Shown: positions 43,162 to 51,743, numbered from the stretch's first letter. The stretch is DNA of 64,000 bases from Perlucidibaca aquatica (GCF_001676655.1 NZ_LZDB01000002.1:620001-684000), one strand, 5' to 3'. Program-made: numbers and translations. The notes: generated by a model not told the origin, from the letters alone.

Positions 43162-44349
43162 ATGAAAATCAAAAAATTTCGTGCCATCGATAGTCAGCAA
43201 GCCATGCGTCAGATCCGCGCGGAAGTGGGGCCGGATGCCAGTATTTTGACGTGCTACCAAGTGCCGGAAGGCATCGAATTTGTGGTGGCGTTGGATGCAC
43301 CTTCATTACTCGATTTATCGGCGCCCTCGGCTTCTAGTGCCAATGTCAGCTCAGCGATACAACGTCAGAAAATTGACAAGGTAAATCCCGCCGTAGAGGC
43401 CGACATGGCGAGCTTGAGAGAAGAGCTAGGTTCCATGCGCCACCTGTTGGAAAAGCACTTAAAACGGATCACGGTGCGCGAAGCCTCAGGCCAGCCAGAG
43501 AGCGTGGAGAGCAAATCGTCGACTGGGCAAATTCAGGCTCAGGGTTTCTCGGGTCTGCTTGAACAGCGATTACACGCTTTGCTACCCGAGCGTGCGCAAG
43601 TGGACGACTGGATGTTGGCATTAGAAACCAGCTTATCCGATCTCGACATTGCAACACTGCCGCAGACAGGTGCGATCGCTTTGGTGGGAACGCCAGGTGC
43701 GGGTAAGTCGCAGCTGATGGCGACGCTGGCTTTGCAAGCCATTGCTCACGGACAGGGGCGACACCTTCATCTCATCAGCATGGACAACCAGCGCTTTGGT
43801 GCTCGTGAACAACTTCAGGCATTGGGACGCGCCCTGGGCACATCGGTGAGCTTTGCGGTGGATGCACTGGCCTTGCGTGAACAGCTTGCCGAGTTGCCGG
43901 GAGATACCCAGGTCTTGATCGATACCGCTGGCGTGGATCACCACGATCACACCGGATTAGAAAGTTTAGCGGCTGCCTTAGCGTTTGCAGGTGTTGAAAA
44001 CCGAGTGTTGGTGTTGGCTGCAGATCGTCAACGCAAAATTCAAGAACAAACCCTGAGCGCCTTTGCCCGCGTGGATGTGACCGGTCTGGTGGTGACATGG
44101 GCCGATAGCCTGTGTCTGCCAGGAGAGCTGGCCTCCTGGTTGTTGAGCTCACCGCTGCCTTGGTTAGGGGCGAGCATCAACCGGGATGCCACCCAAGCTT
44201 GGATGCCTGCAGACAAGTCCCTCCTGATGACGCACACCCTGACCGATTTAGAGTTTCCAGCCCCTGTCGCTGTCACCCGTGTGCCGGACTCTTCCACAAC
44301 CGAGAGCGTTTCGCGCTGGCGTTGGAACACACGCAGTGTGCCGGCATGA
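43162..44349 (+). CDS. flhF: Flagellar biosynthesis GTPase FlhF
   Basis: 395 aa. The N-terminal MKIKKFRAIDSQQAMRQIRAEVGPDASIL is diagnostic of FlhF; then a variable B domain and an SRP-type GTPase core with P-loop GAIALVGTPGAGKSQLMATLA, QVLIDTAGVDHHD (DTAG) and a WADSLCLPGEL region. It places flagella at the pole. The G4 (TKxD) motif is poorly kept (VVTWADS), which may affect nucleotide specificity or activity. It is followed by fleN after 26 bp. Confidence 0.92.
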   Translation: MKIKKFRAIDSQQAMRQIRAEVGPDASILTCYQVPEGIEFVVALDAPSLLDLSAPSASSANVSSAIQRQKIDKVNPAVEADMASLREELGSMRHLLEKHLKRITVREASGQPESVESKSSTGQIQAQGFSGLLEQRLHALLPERAQVDDWMLALETSLSDLDIATLPQTGAIALVGTPGAGKSQLMATLALQAIAHGQGRHLHLISMDNQRFGAREQLQALGRALGTSVSFAVDALALREQLAELPGDTQVLIDTAGVDHHDHTGLESLAAALAFAGVENRVLVLAADRQRKIQEQTLSAFARVDVTGLVVTWADSLCLPGELASWLLSSPLPWLGASINRDATQAWMPADKSLLMTHTLTDLEFPAPVAVTRVPDSSTTESVSRWRWNTRSVPA

Positions 44350-44375
44350 ACTCAGTCACTAAAGGAACGACGGCA

Positions 44376-45200
44376 ATGAATCCAGTCCAAGTAATTGCAG
44401 TGACCAGTGGTAAGGGCGGGGTAGGGAAGACCAATGTTTCGGTGAATTTGTCCTGTCAGTTAGCCAAGCAAGGTAAGCGCGTGCTTCTGATGGATGCCGA
44501 CTTGGGGCTAGCTAACGTCGATATTTTAATGGGCTTGCGGCCGGCTAAAAACTTGTCGCATGTTCTGGCGGGTACGTGTGAGTTGCGCGAGACCCTGATG
44601 GTAGGCGCTTTCGGTGTAACGCTTATTCCTGCTGCATCGGGCATGCGAGGCATGGCTGACCTCAGCCCCTCCCAACATGCCCGTTTGGTGCAGGCGTTTA
44701 GTACGCTGGAAGACGACTACGATGTTTTGGTGGTGGATACCGCCGCCGGAATTTCGGATAGCGTGGTGACCTTCAGCCGAGCCAGCCAACATGTGTTGGT
44801 GGTCATTACCGAAGAGCCAACATCGCTGGCAGATGCCTACGGCCTAATCAAAGTCTTAGCCCGCGATGCCGGGGTTAAAAAGTTCCGAATCGTCTGCAAT
44901 ATGGTGAGCAGCGATGCCCAAGCGCGAAAGGTGTTTGAACGCCTGTGTGCCGTCACCGAACGCTTTCTGGATGTCCAGCTCACCTTAGAAGGTGCGATTC
45001 CTCGCGACGAATTTCTCCTGAAAGCCGTATCGCGCCAAAAACCCGTGAGTGAATTATTCCCTGCCACCGAATGCGTGCAGGCCTTTAGTCGATTGGCAAC
45101 GTCTGCCACTGGCTGGCGTTCAACCTCCAGCTTGCGGGGTCACATCGAATTTTTCTTTGAACGAATGTTGCCGGCGCCTGAGGTGAGCATTGCATGCTAA
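44376..45200 (+). CDS. fleN: Flagellar number regulator FleN (FlhG), MinD-like ATPase
   Basis: 274 aa: deviant Walker A AVTSGKGGVGKTNVSVNLS (7-25), LLMDADLGLANVDILMGL, VLVVDTAAGISDSV, and EEPTSLADAYGLIKVLA. FleN sets flagellar number with FlhF and restrains FleQ in pseudomonads. ATG 44376 with AAGGA about 9 nt upstream is preferred over ATG 44346, which overlaps the flhF stop without a ribosome site. It overlaps fliA by 7 bp. Confidence 0.94.
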   Translation: MNPVQVIAVTSGKGGVGKTNVSVNLSCQLAKQGKRVLLMDADLGLANVDILMGLRPAKNLSHVLAGTCELRETLMVGAFGVTLIPAASGMRGMADLSPSQHARLVQAFSTLEDDYDVLVVDTAAGISDSVVTFSRASQHVLVVITEEPTSLADAYGLIKVLARDAGVKKFRIVCNMVSSDAQARKVFERLCAVTERFLDVQLTLEGAIPRDEFLLKAVSRQKPVSELFPATECVQAFSRLATSATGWRSTSSLRGHIEFFFERMLPAPEVSIAC

Positions 45201-45931
45201 ACGCTCACGCAACGTATCAGCAGTACCAGCGCGGCAGTCGCGATGAGCTGGTATTGCAACATGCAGCTCTGGTTAAGCGAACGGCTTTGCATCTGAAGGG
45301 ACGTTTGCCCCCCAGTCAGGATTTAGATGATCTGATTCAGGCCGGCATGATTGGTTTATTGGAGGCAGCGAGTCACTTTTCTGCCGATAAAGGCGCGAGC
45401 TTTGAAACCTATGCCGCCATTCGAATTCGCGGCGCCATGATGGATCAGCTTCGTCGTGGCGGCTGGGCACCGCGCTCGGTCGCGAAATCCGTGCGCGACA
45501 TCAGTAGTGCCAGACAAAAGGTTGAGCAGCGTGTGGGACGTTCAGCCACCGCAGCAGAGGTGGCACGCGAGTTAGCCATTGATTTACAGACCTATCACGA
45601 CTGGTTGAACGACGGCGAATCACTGTATTTGTCCAGCTTGGATCAGTTGCTGGAAGTTCACGCAGAGTCTGGCTTGATGGCCGATCAGGATCTCTCGAGT
45701 CCGCTACATGAACTAATGCATGAAGGGTTTGAAAGCTCGTTGGCAGACGAAATTTCGCGCTTACCGGAGCGCGAAAAAATGGTCATGGCGCTGTATTACG
45801 AGCAGAGCCTGAACATGAAGGAAATTGGCTTGGTTTTAGGCGTGAGTGAGTCTCGGGTTTGCCAGCTACACTGCCAGGCCGTGAGCCGTTTGCGAAAAAC
45901 GCTGAATGAATGGGCGAGCGAAGCCACATGA
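45194..45931 (+). CDS. fliA: RNA polymerase sigma factor FliA (sigma-28)
   Basis: 245 aa. Region 2 is LVKRTALHLKGRLPPSQDLDDLIQAGMIGLLEAASHFSADKGASFETYAAIRIRGAMMDQLRRGGWAPRSV. Region 3 follows, and region 4 ends LPEREKMVMALYYEQSLNMKEIGLVLGVSESRVCQLHCQAVSRLR. It directs the class of promoters found before cheY, flgM, fliC and fliS in this window. Its anti-sigma factor FlgM is encoded 3 kb away. Confidence 0.98.
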   Translation: MLNAHATYQQYQRGSRDELVLQHAALVKRTALHLKGRLPPSQDLDDLIQAGMIGLLEAASHFSADKGASFETYAAIRIRGAMMDQLRRGGWAPRSVAKSVRDISSARQKVEQRVGRSATAAEVARELAIDLQTYHDWLNDGESLYLSSLDQLLEVHAESGLMADQDLSSPLHELMHEGFESSLADEISRLPEREKMVMALYYEQSLNMKEIGLVLGVSESRVCQLHCQAVSRLRKTLNEWASEAT

Positions 45932-45953
45932 GTCAAGACTGGAGGCATTTACC

Positions 45954-46733
45954 ATGGATTTGATGACAGTCATTGGCGTCATTCTGGCCTTTGTGGCCCT
46001 GATTCTTGGCAGTATTTTGAAGGGCGCGGGCGTTAAGGGGCTTTTAGGCGGCGCTGCCTTCGTTATTGTGATTGTTGGGACTGCCGCAGCGGTCATGGCA
46101 CAAACGCCGAAGTCCGTCATTATGCGGGCCATTAAAATGGGTAAGTGGCTATTTAAGCCGCCAGAAATTAATCCTGATGAGGCCATTGCCAATATTGTGG
46201 AATGGAGCCGAGTGGCCAGAAAAGACGGGCTGATGGGGCTGGAAGCAAAAATCGATGAAATTGCGGATCCCTTTACCCGAAAAGGCCTTCAGCTTTTAGT
46301 GGATGGGGGAGAGCCGGAAAACATTCGTCACATTCTGGAAATTGAGGTTGAGGCCTCAGAAGAGTTTGATACAGCCGGTGCCAAAGTGTACGAAGCCATG
46401 GGCATTTATGCACCCACGCTGGGAATTGTGGGCGCGGTATTGGGCCTCATGGCGGTGATGGCGAACCTGGCTGACCCCAGTAAGTTAGGGGCCGGTATTG
46501 CCGCAGCATTTACCGCCACGATCTATGGCATTGCCTCGGCCAATTTGTTCTTCCTGCCCTTTGGCAACAAATTGAAGTACCACGTTAAAGAGCAGGCAAA
46601 AATGCGCACCATGATGATTGAGGGGCTGGTGCTGATTGCGCAGGGCGATAACCCCCGCAATATTGAAACGCGCTTACAAGGCTATTTTGTGGGACATGCC
46701 AAACCTGAGGCGAAAGCCAAGGCGAAGGAATAA
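45954..46733 (+). CDS. motC: Flagellar stator protein MotC (MotA/PomA type)
   Basis: About 259 aa with four membrane helices: MDLMTVIGVILAFVALILGSILKG, AAFVIVIVGTAAAVMAQT, and the paired helices YAPTLGIVGAVLGLMAVM and AGIAAAFTATIYGIASANLFFLPFGNKLK. A cytoplasmic loop lies between helices 2 and 3. ATG 45954 follows a strong GGAGG at 8-nt spacing. It resembles the PA-type MotC, partner of motD next door. Confidence 0.93.
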   Translation: MDLMTVIGVILAFVALILGSILKGAGVKGLLGGAAFVIVIVGTAAAVMAQTPKSVIMRAIKMGKWLFKPPEINPDEAIANIVEWSRVARKDGLMGLEAKIDEIADPFTRKGLQLLVDGGEPENIRHILEIEVEASEEFDTAGAKVYEAMGIYAPTLGIVGAVLGLMAVMANLADPSKLGAGIAAAFTATIYGIASANLFFLPFGNKLKYHVKEQAKMRTMMIEGLVLIAQGDNPRNIETRLQGYFVGHAKPEAKAKAKE

Positions 46734-46735
46734 CC

Positions 46736-47569
46736 ATGTCACGCAAACATAAGCATGAGGATCACGTAAACCATGAAGCCTGGGCGATTCCCTACGGCGA
46801 TTTGGTGACCTTGCTCCTCGCCTTATTTGTGGTGATGTATGCCATTTCTTCGGTCAATGAGGGTAAGTTTCGGGCCGCGTCTGCCTCCCTTTCGGAGGCC
46901 TTTAAGGGTGTGCCTAGAACGGCTGTGCCCGTTCAAATTGGCACGATTCCCGTGCTATCTAAAGGACGAGAGTTGGACGTAAACCTAGTCGAAAGCGAGC
47001 GCATCGAAGAGGGCGGCGCCATGACTGAAAATCCGAATGACAACTTGTCATCCAAGGAGATGGCGGAGCAGCTCAATGCAGCGATGGCGGATTTGATAAA
47101 AGCTAAAGTCATTGTTGTTAGGCAAAATCCCTATTCCATCGAAGTGGAAATTCAAACTGATTTGCTTTTCACCAGCGGTGAGGCCAAGTTGTCGATGAAA
47201 GCACAACACATTCTGCAACGCTTGGCAGATGTGCTAAAAGGATTTCCTAACCCGATTCGTGTCGAAGGCCATACCGATAATGTGCCGATTAACAGCAGCG
47301 CTTTCCCATCGAACTGGGAGCTTTCAGCTGCACGTGCAGCGACTGTCGTGCACTTGTTAATGAAGTCTGGTGTGGCACCGAATCGCATGTCAGTCATCGG
47401 CATGAGCGAGTATCGACCGTTGGCGGACAATATCGACGAGGCAGGGCGCAATCGCAATCGCCGTGTGCAATTGATCATTCCTACGCCGGCTTCGGGCCTA
47501 AAACCAGCGGCAGGCTCTCCCGCTGCGCCGCCTGTTGAGGATGTAAAAAATGAAAACAAGTCCTCCTGA
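46736..47569 (+). CDS. motD: Flagellar stator protein MotD (OmpA-like)
   Basis: 277 aa: a short cytoplasmic N terminus, one membrane helix with the ion-carrying Asp (WAIPYGDLVTLLLALFVVMYAISSV, Asp near residue 22), and a C-terminal OmpA peptidoglycan-binding domain (VEGHTDNVPINSSAFPSNWELSAARAATVVHLL, RMSVIGMSEYRPL, RNRRVQLII). It anchors the stator to the cell wall. The 3' end overlaps the DUF2802 gene by 20 bp. Confidence 0.95.
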   Translation: MSRKHKHEDHVNHEAWAIPYGDLVTLLLALFVVMYAISSVNEGKFRAASASLSEAFKGVPRTAVPVQIGTIPVLSKGRELDVNLVESERIEEGGAMTENPNDNLSSKEMAEQLNAAMADLIKAKVIVVRQNPYSIEVEIQTDLLFTSGEAKLSMKAQHILQRLADVLKGFPNPIRVEGHTDNVPINSSAFPSNWELSAARAATVVHLLMKSGVAPNRMSVIGMSEYRPLADNIDEAGRNRNRRVQLIIPTPASGLKPAAGSPAAPPVEDVKNENKSS

Positions 47570-48308
47570 AATTACGTTAATTGAGTCTCTGCAACTCAGT
47601 GCGAGTTCATTCGCCGAAAACGTTAGCGAATCGCTAGTCGGTTTAAATCACTGGCTAGAGCAGCAATTGGGCGCTGAGCTGACAACTGCTTTAGCGGTAG
47701 GGCTTGGATGTGTTTCATTGTTCCTAGCCATCGTGCCGTTATGGTCTGCTTGGCGACGACCAGCACGAGAGCCAATGCTTAAAGAACAGGCCGACACCGA
47801 AGTGGTGCAAATGCATCCCGAGCGTTTGCAGCAACTCTACGGTGTGCCGCTGGCGCCCACGATGTCGACGCTTAAGCCAGAGGCTCCTGTGGTTAATGAC
47901 CCCCAGCCTATGGATAAACCTGAGATGTCGCCCAGTGCCTCGGATATGGTGCTAGGTCTAATTGCAGACTTGAGTGAAGCCTTAGCGAAACAGCAGACAG
48001 AGACAGCGGCCTTACGTCAGCAAGTCAGTCAGCAGCAGCAGGTTGTTGAACTCTTAACGAGTCAAATGAAAGCCCAAGCATCGGCGTTTTTATTGCAGGG
48101 CGAACGGCTCTTGCAACTGGAGAATGGCGCGAGTAATGAAGCGGCTTCAGAGCCACAACCGGTAGATGATTCACAGCGCTTATCCACCTTTGACCAAGCG
48201 ATTAGTTTGGCCTCATCGGGTGCCAATGCGGAACAGTTGATGGCTGAGTGCGGCTTGTCACAGTCTGAGGCTCGTTTAGTGGTGCTGGTACACGGCAAGC
48301 CCGTCTAG
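47550..48308 (+). CDS. DUF2802 domain-containing protein
   Basis: 252 aa: one membrane helix (LTTALAVGLGCVSLFLAIVPLW, about residues 45-66), a Pro-rich spacer, a coiled coil (LSEALAKQQTETAALRQQVSQQQQVVELLTSQMKAQ, about 130-175) and a C-terminal DUF2802 helix-turn motif, RLSTFDQAISLASSGANAEQLMAECGLSQSEARLVVLVHG. Pseudomonas genomes carry such a gene after motCD and cheW. Here it follows motD directly, with no ParA or extra cheW gene between. Function is unknown. Confidence 0.85.
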   Translation: MKTSPPEITLIESLQLSASSFAENVSESLVGLNHWLEQQLGAELTTALAVGLGCVSLFLAIVPLWSAWRRPAREPMLKEQADTEVVQMHPERLQQLYGVPLAPTMSTLKPEAPVVNDPQPMDKPEMSPSASDMVLGLIADLSEALAKQQTETAALRQQVSQQQQVVELLTSQMKAQASAFLLQGERLLQLENGASNEAASEPQPVDDSQRLSTFDQAISLASSGANAEQLMAECGLSQSEARLVVLVHGKPV

Positions 48309-48326
48309 CACTTAAGTTAGCGTCTT

Positions 48327-48352
48327 AGGCATGACCACTTCAGGCATGACCA
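48327..48352. repeat. Short direct repeat at the end of flgN
   Basis: AGGCATGACCA occurs twice, 15 bp apart. On the flgN strand it duplicates the last codons plus a stop, so the gene reads ...GHA-stop-SGHA-stop in one frame. It is most likely a slippage duplication with no effect on the product. Confidence 0.6.
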
Positions 48353-48792
48353 ATCGTGCCCAAACGGCGGCCACCCTGACAGCTACCCTGGCGCCCATAG
48401 GTAACATCCTGATCAATTTTTAAAATCAACAGCTCCAGTGACTGCTTTAGTGCCAGCTGTTGCTTCGCTAAGCATTGCTCATGCGTGGCATTCAGTTGCT
48501 GACAGGCAGCGAGCTCTGCTCGCAAGGACTGCCAAACCGGCATCAGGTCAGTTCCCAAGGTTGCGGGGCTGTTCAAGTCTTTGCCATGCGCTTGAATGAC
48601 GCTAGTGAGTTGCGCGTGAGCCACTTCCAAGTCGCGCACTAGGCGGACTTTCTCTTCTTGAATTGGCCATAAGCCTTGTGGAGGCCAATGCGCTAGCACG
48701 GATGCCTCCTGCTCTAAACACGCTTTGAATTGCGCGACGAGGTTTTGAATGGGGCTAATGGCCTTGAGAATCATGAGATCAACGGGCGACAT
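48340..48792 (-). CDS. flgN: Flagellar export chaperone FlgN
   Basis: A 150-aa predominantly helical protein (VAQFKACLEQEASVLAHWPPQGLWPIQEEKVRLVRDLEVA) of the FlgN type, directly downstream of flgM. FlgN escorts FlgK and FlgL to the export gate. The stop lies in a short tandem duplication (see repeat at 48327-48352). The start is ATG 48792. Confidence 0.88.
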   Translation of the reverse strand: MSPVDLMILKAISPIQNLVAQFKACLEQEASVLAHWPPQGLWPIQEEKVRLVRDLEVAHAQLTSVIQAHGKDLNSPATLGTDLMPVWQSLRAELAACQQLNATHEQCLAKQQLALKQSLELLILKIDQDVTYGRQGSCQGGRRLGTIGHA

Positions 48793-48821
48793 GTTATGAC
48801 TCCGGTAGCGAGTGATTCAAA

Positions 48822-49103
48822 CTAGGCGCTTTCCATCGCGATAAAGGCACGCGCAACGGCCTTTGCATCAATCGTAAATTCACCGCGTGAAATGGCATCT
48901 TTAATGTCACGTACGCGTGACATATCCACGTCTGGGCTCGCTTTAGCTAGGCTCTGTGCGCGCTCCGTCAGCGTGGGTAATACGTCTTTGTTTGCGTTCG
49001 ACGAGGTGCTCGTTTCAGCCTTAAACGGTGACGGGGACTCACTGCTGCGCGATTCAATGCGGCGAATGACATTCGACGACGCACCATCCACTTTGTTCAG
49101 CAT
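48822..49103 (-). CDS. flgM: Anti-sigma-28 factor FlgM
   Basis: 93 aa: a disordered N half (SSNVIRRIESRSSESPSPFKAE) and a C-terminal sigma-28-binding helix region, DVDMSRVRDIKDAISRGEFTIDAKAVARAFIA. It holds FliA inactive until it is exported through the completed hook. The ribosome site AAGGAG is 8 nt upstream. It has its own sigma-28 promoter, so it forms a negative feedback loop with fliA. Confidence 0.95.
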   Translation of the reverse strand: MLNKVDGASSNVIRRIESRSSESPSPFKAETSTSSNANKDVLPTLTERAQSLAKASPDVDMSRVRDIKDAISRGEFTIDAKAVARAFIAMESA

Positions 49104-49138
49104 GGCTGAAACTCCTTAAAACAAGATGCTATGGATTG

Positions 49139-49165
49139 ATATCGGCACGTATTCGGCAAACTTTA
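49139..49165 (-). promoter_or_regulatory. Sigma-28 (FliA) promoter of flgMN
   Basis: On the minus strand TAAA (49165-49162; followed by GTTT, full match to TAAAGTTT) N15 GCCGATAT (49146-49139) is a near-perfect FliA site, 36 bp before the flgM start and right after the flgA coding region. Confidence 0.88.
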
Positions 49166-49188
49166 GAAAATATTTCCAGTATTCAGGG

Positions 49189-49917
49189 CTAATTGGCTCG
49201 AACCAATTCCACATCGGAGGCACTGACAATCACGGCATCAATGATCCGCCCGGTACTGTTGTTTCTAACGCGAATGCGTTGGCCTATGCCGCCGTTGTCC
49301 AGCGCCTCAACGACGGCCCGAATTTGGATGCTGCCCTGATCGGCCGTGAGGGTGAGCGATCGGCCACGCTCCACAATTGTTTTCGCGCGCAAGACGTTTT
49401 CACAAAGTACCGTTCCCGAGGCCAAGGTCATTTTCGCTTCGTAGGCCGTGAGTGTGTCTTTATCAAAGGCGGCGCAGGGCAGGCTGGCGACATCTCGGCG
49501 CTGCCGTTGCCAATGTGCGGCATTGAAGGGTGTTGCCGCCATGATGGTTCGATTAGCAACCCAGACCCACTGTTGCCGACTCAGGCTCATCGGTAGAAAT
49601 AAGCGCCAGCCCGGCTTGTCGCTACATGACACAGCAACATGAACTTTCTGCTGGGAGTTTTGGCCTGGCGCAATAGTGAAACTTAAGGGTTGTGTACAGG
49701 CGGCGAGTTTCACTCTGGGGTCGAGTTCGCCGGCGCGCACCATCGCGGGCTCTTCACCTGAATGAGCCATCTGCGCCAATAGCCATTGTTCTGCTTGTAG
49801 GCGCAGTGCCGCCACGTTTTGCACAGAAGCAGACGCGGCACTCACGTTTTGGCCAAGCAAAAATGCCGTCAGGGCTAGCGCCAATCCTGCGCGATATGTC
49901 CAAGGAGCGTGATGCAT
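49189..49917 (-). CDS. flgA: Flagellar basal-body P-ring assembly protein FlgA
   Basis: About 242 aa: a signal peptide (YRAGLALALTAFLLGQNVSA), an N-terminal domain, and a C-terminal SAF-type domain with AKTIVERGRSLTLTADQGSIQIRAVVEALDNGGIGQRIRVRNNSTGRIIDAVIVSASDVEL. FlgA is the periplasmic chaperone for P-ring FlgI. The frame is open to ATG 50028, but the sigma-54 promoter at 49962-49976 lies inside that extension, so ATG 49917 is the real start. Confidence 0.92.
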   Translation of the reverse strand: MHHAPWTYRAGLALALTAFLLGQNVSAASASVQNVAALRLQAEQWLLAQMAHSGEEPAMVRAGELDPRVKLAACTQPLSFTIAPGQNSQQKVHVAVSCSDKPGWRLFLPMSLSRQQWVWVANRTIMAATPFNAAHWQRQRRDVASLPCAAFDKDTLTAYEAKMTLASGTVLCENVLRAKTIVERGRSLTLTADQGSIQIRAVVEALDNGGIGQRIRVRNNSTGRIIDAVIVSASDVELVRAN

Positions 49918-49961
49918 AGCGTCAGATTTCCGACAGCCTGTTAGGCGATACCAGACACTAC

Positions 49962-49976
49962 GCAAAGCCTGTGCCA
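49962..49976 (-). promoter_or_regulatory. Sigma-54 promoter of flgA
   Basis: On the minus strand TGGCAC-AGGCT-TTGC is an exact RpoN -24/-12 element with a 5-nt spacer. It is 44 bp before flgA ATG 49917. Confidence 0.9.
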
Positions 49977-50080
49977 GCTCCCCGCCAGAAATCTGGCAGT
50001 CCCGACAAAGCCTTGTCGTTGCACGCAAAAATCGAGTTCAAACTTTAGATAAGCAATTGAAATATTTAGCTAAATAAAAC

Positions 50081-50096
50081 TGGCACATGCCTTGCT
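50081..50096 (+). promoter_or_regulatory. Sigma-54 promoter of the flgB operon
   Basis: TGGCAC-ATGCC-TTGCT is an exact RpoN consensus, 60 bp before flgB. Together with the divergent flgA site it makes a back-to-back pair about 105 bp apart, which could share a FleQ-type enhancer. Confidence 0.92.
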
Positions 50097-50155
50097 TTGA
50101 TCGCTTACGACGGTGTTATCGGCAGCGCATCGAGAAACTTTAGGCGGACCAGATT

Positions 50156-50575
50156 ATGGCCATCACATTCGATAAAGCATTAGGCATTCATGAGCAGGCC
50201 CTTATGTTGAGGACCCAGCGTAATGAAATTTTGGCGACCAATATCGCTAACGCCGACACGCCTAACTATAAGGCCAGAGATATTGATTTCGCTGCCGCGA
50301 TGGAGCGTGCTCGTCCAGGGTCTGGGACTCAGTCCGTGACACTGCAGGCCACACACAGTGGCCATATCGGTGTAGATGGTCAAAGCCAACTATCTCCACT
50401 GGGGGCACAACTTCAGTACCGCACACCTCACCAACCCAGCCTGGATGGCAATACGGTTGAAATGCATATCGAGCAATCGGCCTATGCCGATAACGCGTTG
50501 CGGTATCAGGCCTCGCTGCAGTTCCTCGGTAGCAAATTTTCCAGTCTGAAAAATGTCATTACGGGAGGTCGCTAA
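50156..50575 (+). CDS. flgB: Flagellar proximal rod protein FlgB
   Basis: 139 aa: the rod-family N terminus LGIHEQALMLRTQRNEILATNIANADTPNYKARDIDFAAAM and the C-terminal DGNTVEMHIEQSAYADNALRYQASLQFL. It is the first gene of flgBCDEFGHIJKL, 2 bp upstream of flgC. Confidence 0.97.
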   Translation: MAITFDKALGIHEQALMLRTQRNEILATNIANADTPNYKARDIDFAAAMERARPGSGTQSVTLQATHSGHIGVDGQSQLSPLGAQLQYRTPHQPSLDGNTVEMHIEQSAYADNALRYQASLQFLGSKFSSLKNVITGGR

Positions 50576-50577
50576 TC

Positions 50578-51003
50578 ATGGCCAGTATTTTAGACATTGC
50601 CGGTTCTGCCATGAATGCTCAGATGCTGCGGCTCAACACCACGGCCAGTAATTTGGCTAATGCCAATACGGTCAGCTCCACCGAGCAAGGGGCATACCGT
50701 GCAAAGCAGACGGTATTTGCCACGGTCATGGAGACCTCCAATGCATTGTCGGCTAGTCCTGCAGGTAATCCTGTCGGGGGCGTCAATGTGCCGGAAATTG
50801 TGGAAAGCCAGGCGCCCGTTCCCAAGCGCTATGAGCCGGGTAACCCGATGGCGGATGCCGACGGCTATGTCTATGCCTCGAACGTGAATGAGGTGGAAGA
50901 GATGGCCAACATGATCTCGGCCTCACGCAGCTATCAAAGCAATGCCGAAATTTTTAATACCACCAAAACCTTGATGCTGCGCACCTTGCAGCTCGGCCAA
51001 TAA
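50578..51003 (+). CDS. flgC: Flagellar proximal rod protein FlgC
   Basis: 141 aa: DIAGSAMNAQMLRLNTTASNLANANTVSSTEQGAYRAKQTVF at the N terminus, YEPGNPMADADGYVYASNVNEVEEMANMISASRSYQSNAEIFNTTKTLM at the C terminus. Both are diagnostic of FlgC. The ribosome site is GGAGG. Confidence 0.98.
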   Translation: MASILDIAGSAMNAQMLRLNTTASNLANANTVSSTEQGAYRAKQTVFATVMETSNALSASPAGNPVGGVNVPEIVESQAPVPKRYEPGNPMADADGYVYASNVNEVEEMANMISASRSYQSNAEIFNTTKTLMLRTLQLGQ

Positions 51004-51018
51004 GCAGGAGTTGAGGTC

Positions 51019-51711
51019 ATGGATATTGCAACCTATCTTGGTAATAGCACTAGCGCTGCTTCTGGTGTGGCGCCAACAGGCACTGCACCTGCGCGTAAAA
51101 AGGATTTAGGTGCGCTGAATCAAGAAGACTTTATGCAGCTCATGTTGCAGCAGCTGAAGTCGCAGGACCCGTTCAAGCCCACTGATAACACTCAGTTCAT
51201 CGCGCAAATGGCTCAGCTCAGCAGCGTGACGGGCATTAGTGAAATGAAAAACTCGTTGGTGGACGTGGTGGACTCATTGCGTAGCTCACAAGTGCTTAGC
51301 GCCTCGAACTTGCTAGGACGTGACGTCTTGGTCAGTAAGGACACCTTCAGCCTGAGTGCTGCAGCGCCCAGTGTTATGGGTCAAATTGAGTTAGCCAAGC
51401 CCTCGCAGCAGGTAGACATCGAAATCCGTAATGCGGCTGGAGAGGTCGTGCGTCGTATGCAATCTGGCGCACAAGCTGCCGGGCCATTGCAGTTTGCTTG
51501 GGATGGCAAAGATGACAGCGGCGCAACCGTAGCGGCTGGAGACTACAAGATTCAAGCCACTGCCATGACCAATGGTCAGCGCTTGGCCATTGAAATGCAG
51601 ATGCGAGCACCCGTAACGGGCGTGAGCTTACCGACCGGGGGGCAAGGCCCGCAGTTGCAAGTGCAAGGCCTCGGCACACTTAAATTATCTGATGTGAAAG
51701 AAGTGGGCTAA
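51019..51711 (+). CDS. flgD: Hook-cap protein FlgD
   Basis: 230 aa: DLGALNQEDFMQLMLQQLKSQDPFKPTDNTQFIAQMAQLSSVTGISEM, then the FlgD Ig-like domain (FAWDGKDDSGATVAAGDYKI) inserted in a Tudor-like fold. It scaffolds hook polymerisation. Confidence 0.97.
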   Translation: MDIATYLGNSTSAASGVAPTGTAPARKKDLGALNQEDFMQLMLQQLKSQDPFKPTDNTQFIAQMAQLSSVTGISEMKNSLVDVVDSLRSSQVLSASNLLGRDVLVSKDTFSLSAAAPSVMGQIELAKPSQQVDIEIRNAAGEVVRRMQSGAQAAGPLQFAWDGKDDSGATVAAGDYKIQATAMTNGQRLAIEMQMRAPVTGVSLPTGGQGPQLQVQGLGTLKLSDVKEVG

Positions 51712-51743
51712 GCCCACATACCGTCTAATTTCGGAGAAATACC

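Noticed and set aside
44112-44375. Upstream extension of fleN into flhF
   Set aside because: Runs in another frame over flhF coding sequence; FleN homologues start just before the P-loop, and ATG 44376 has a ribosome site.
45383-45390. Perfect GCCGATAA (sigma-28 -10) inside fliA
   Set aside because: The sequence 15 nt upstream is GGCA, not TAAA-like, and no gene starts suitably downstream.
50486-50493. Perfect GCCGATAA inside flgB
   Set aside because: No matching -35 element (TATC) and it lies within a coding region driven by sigma-54.
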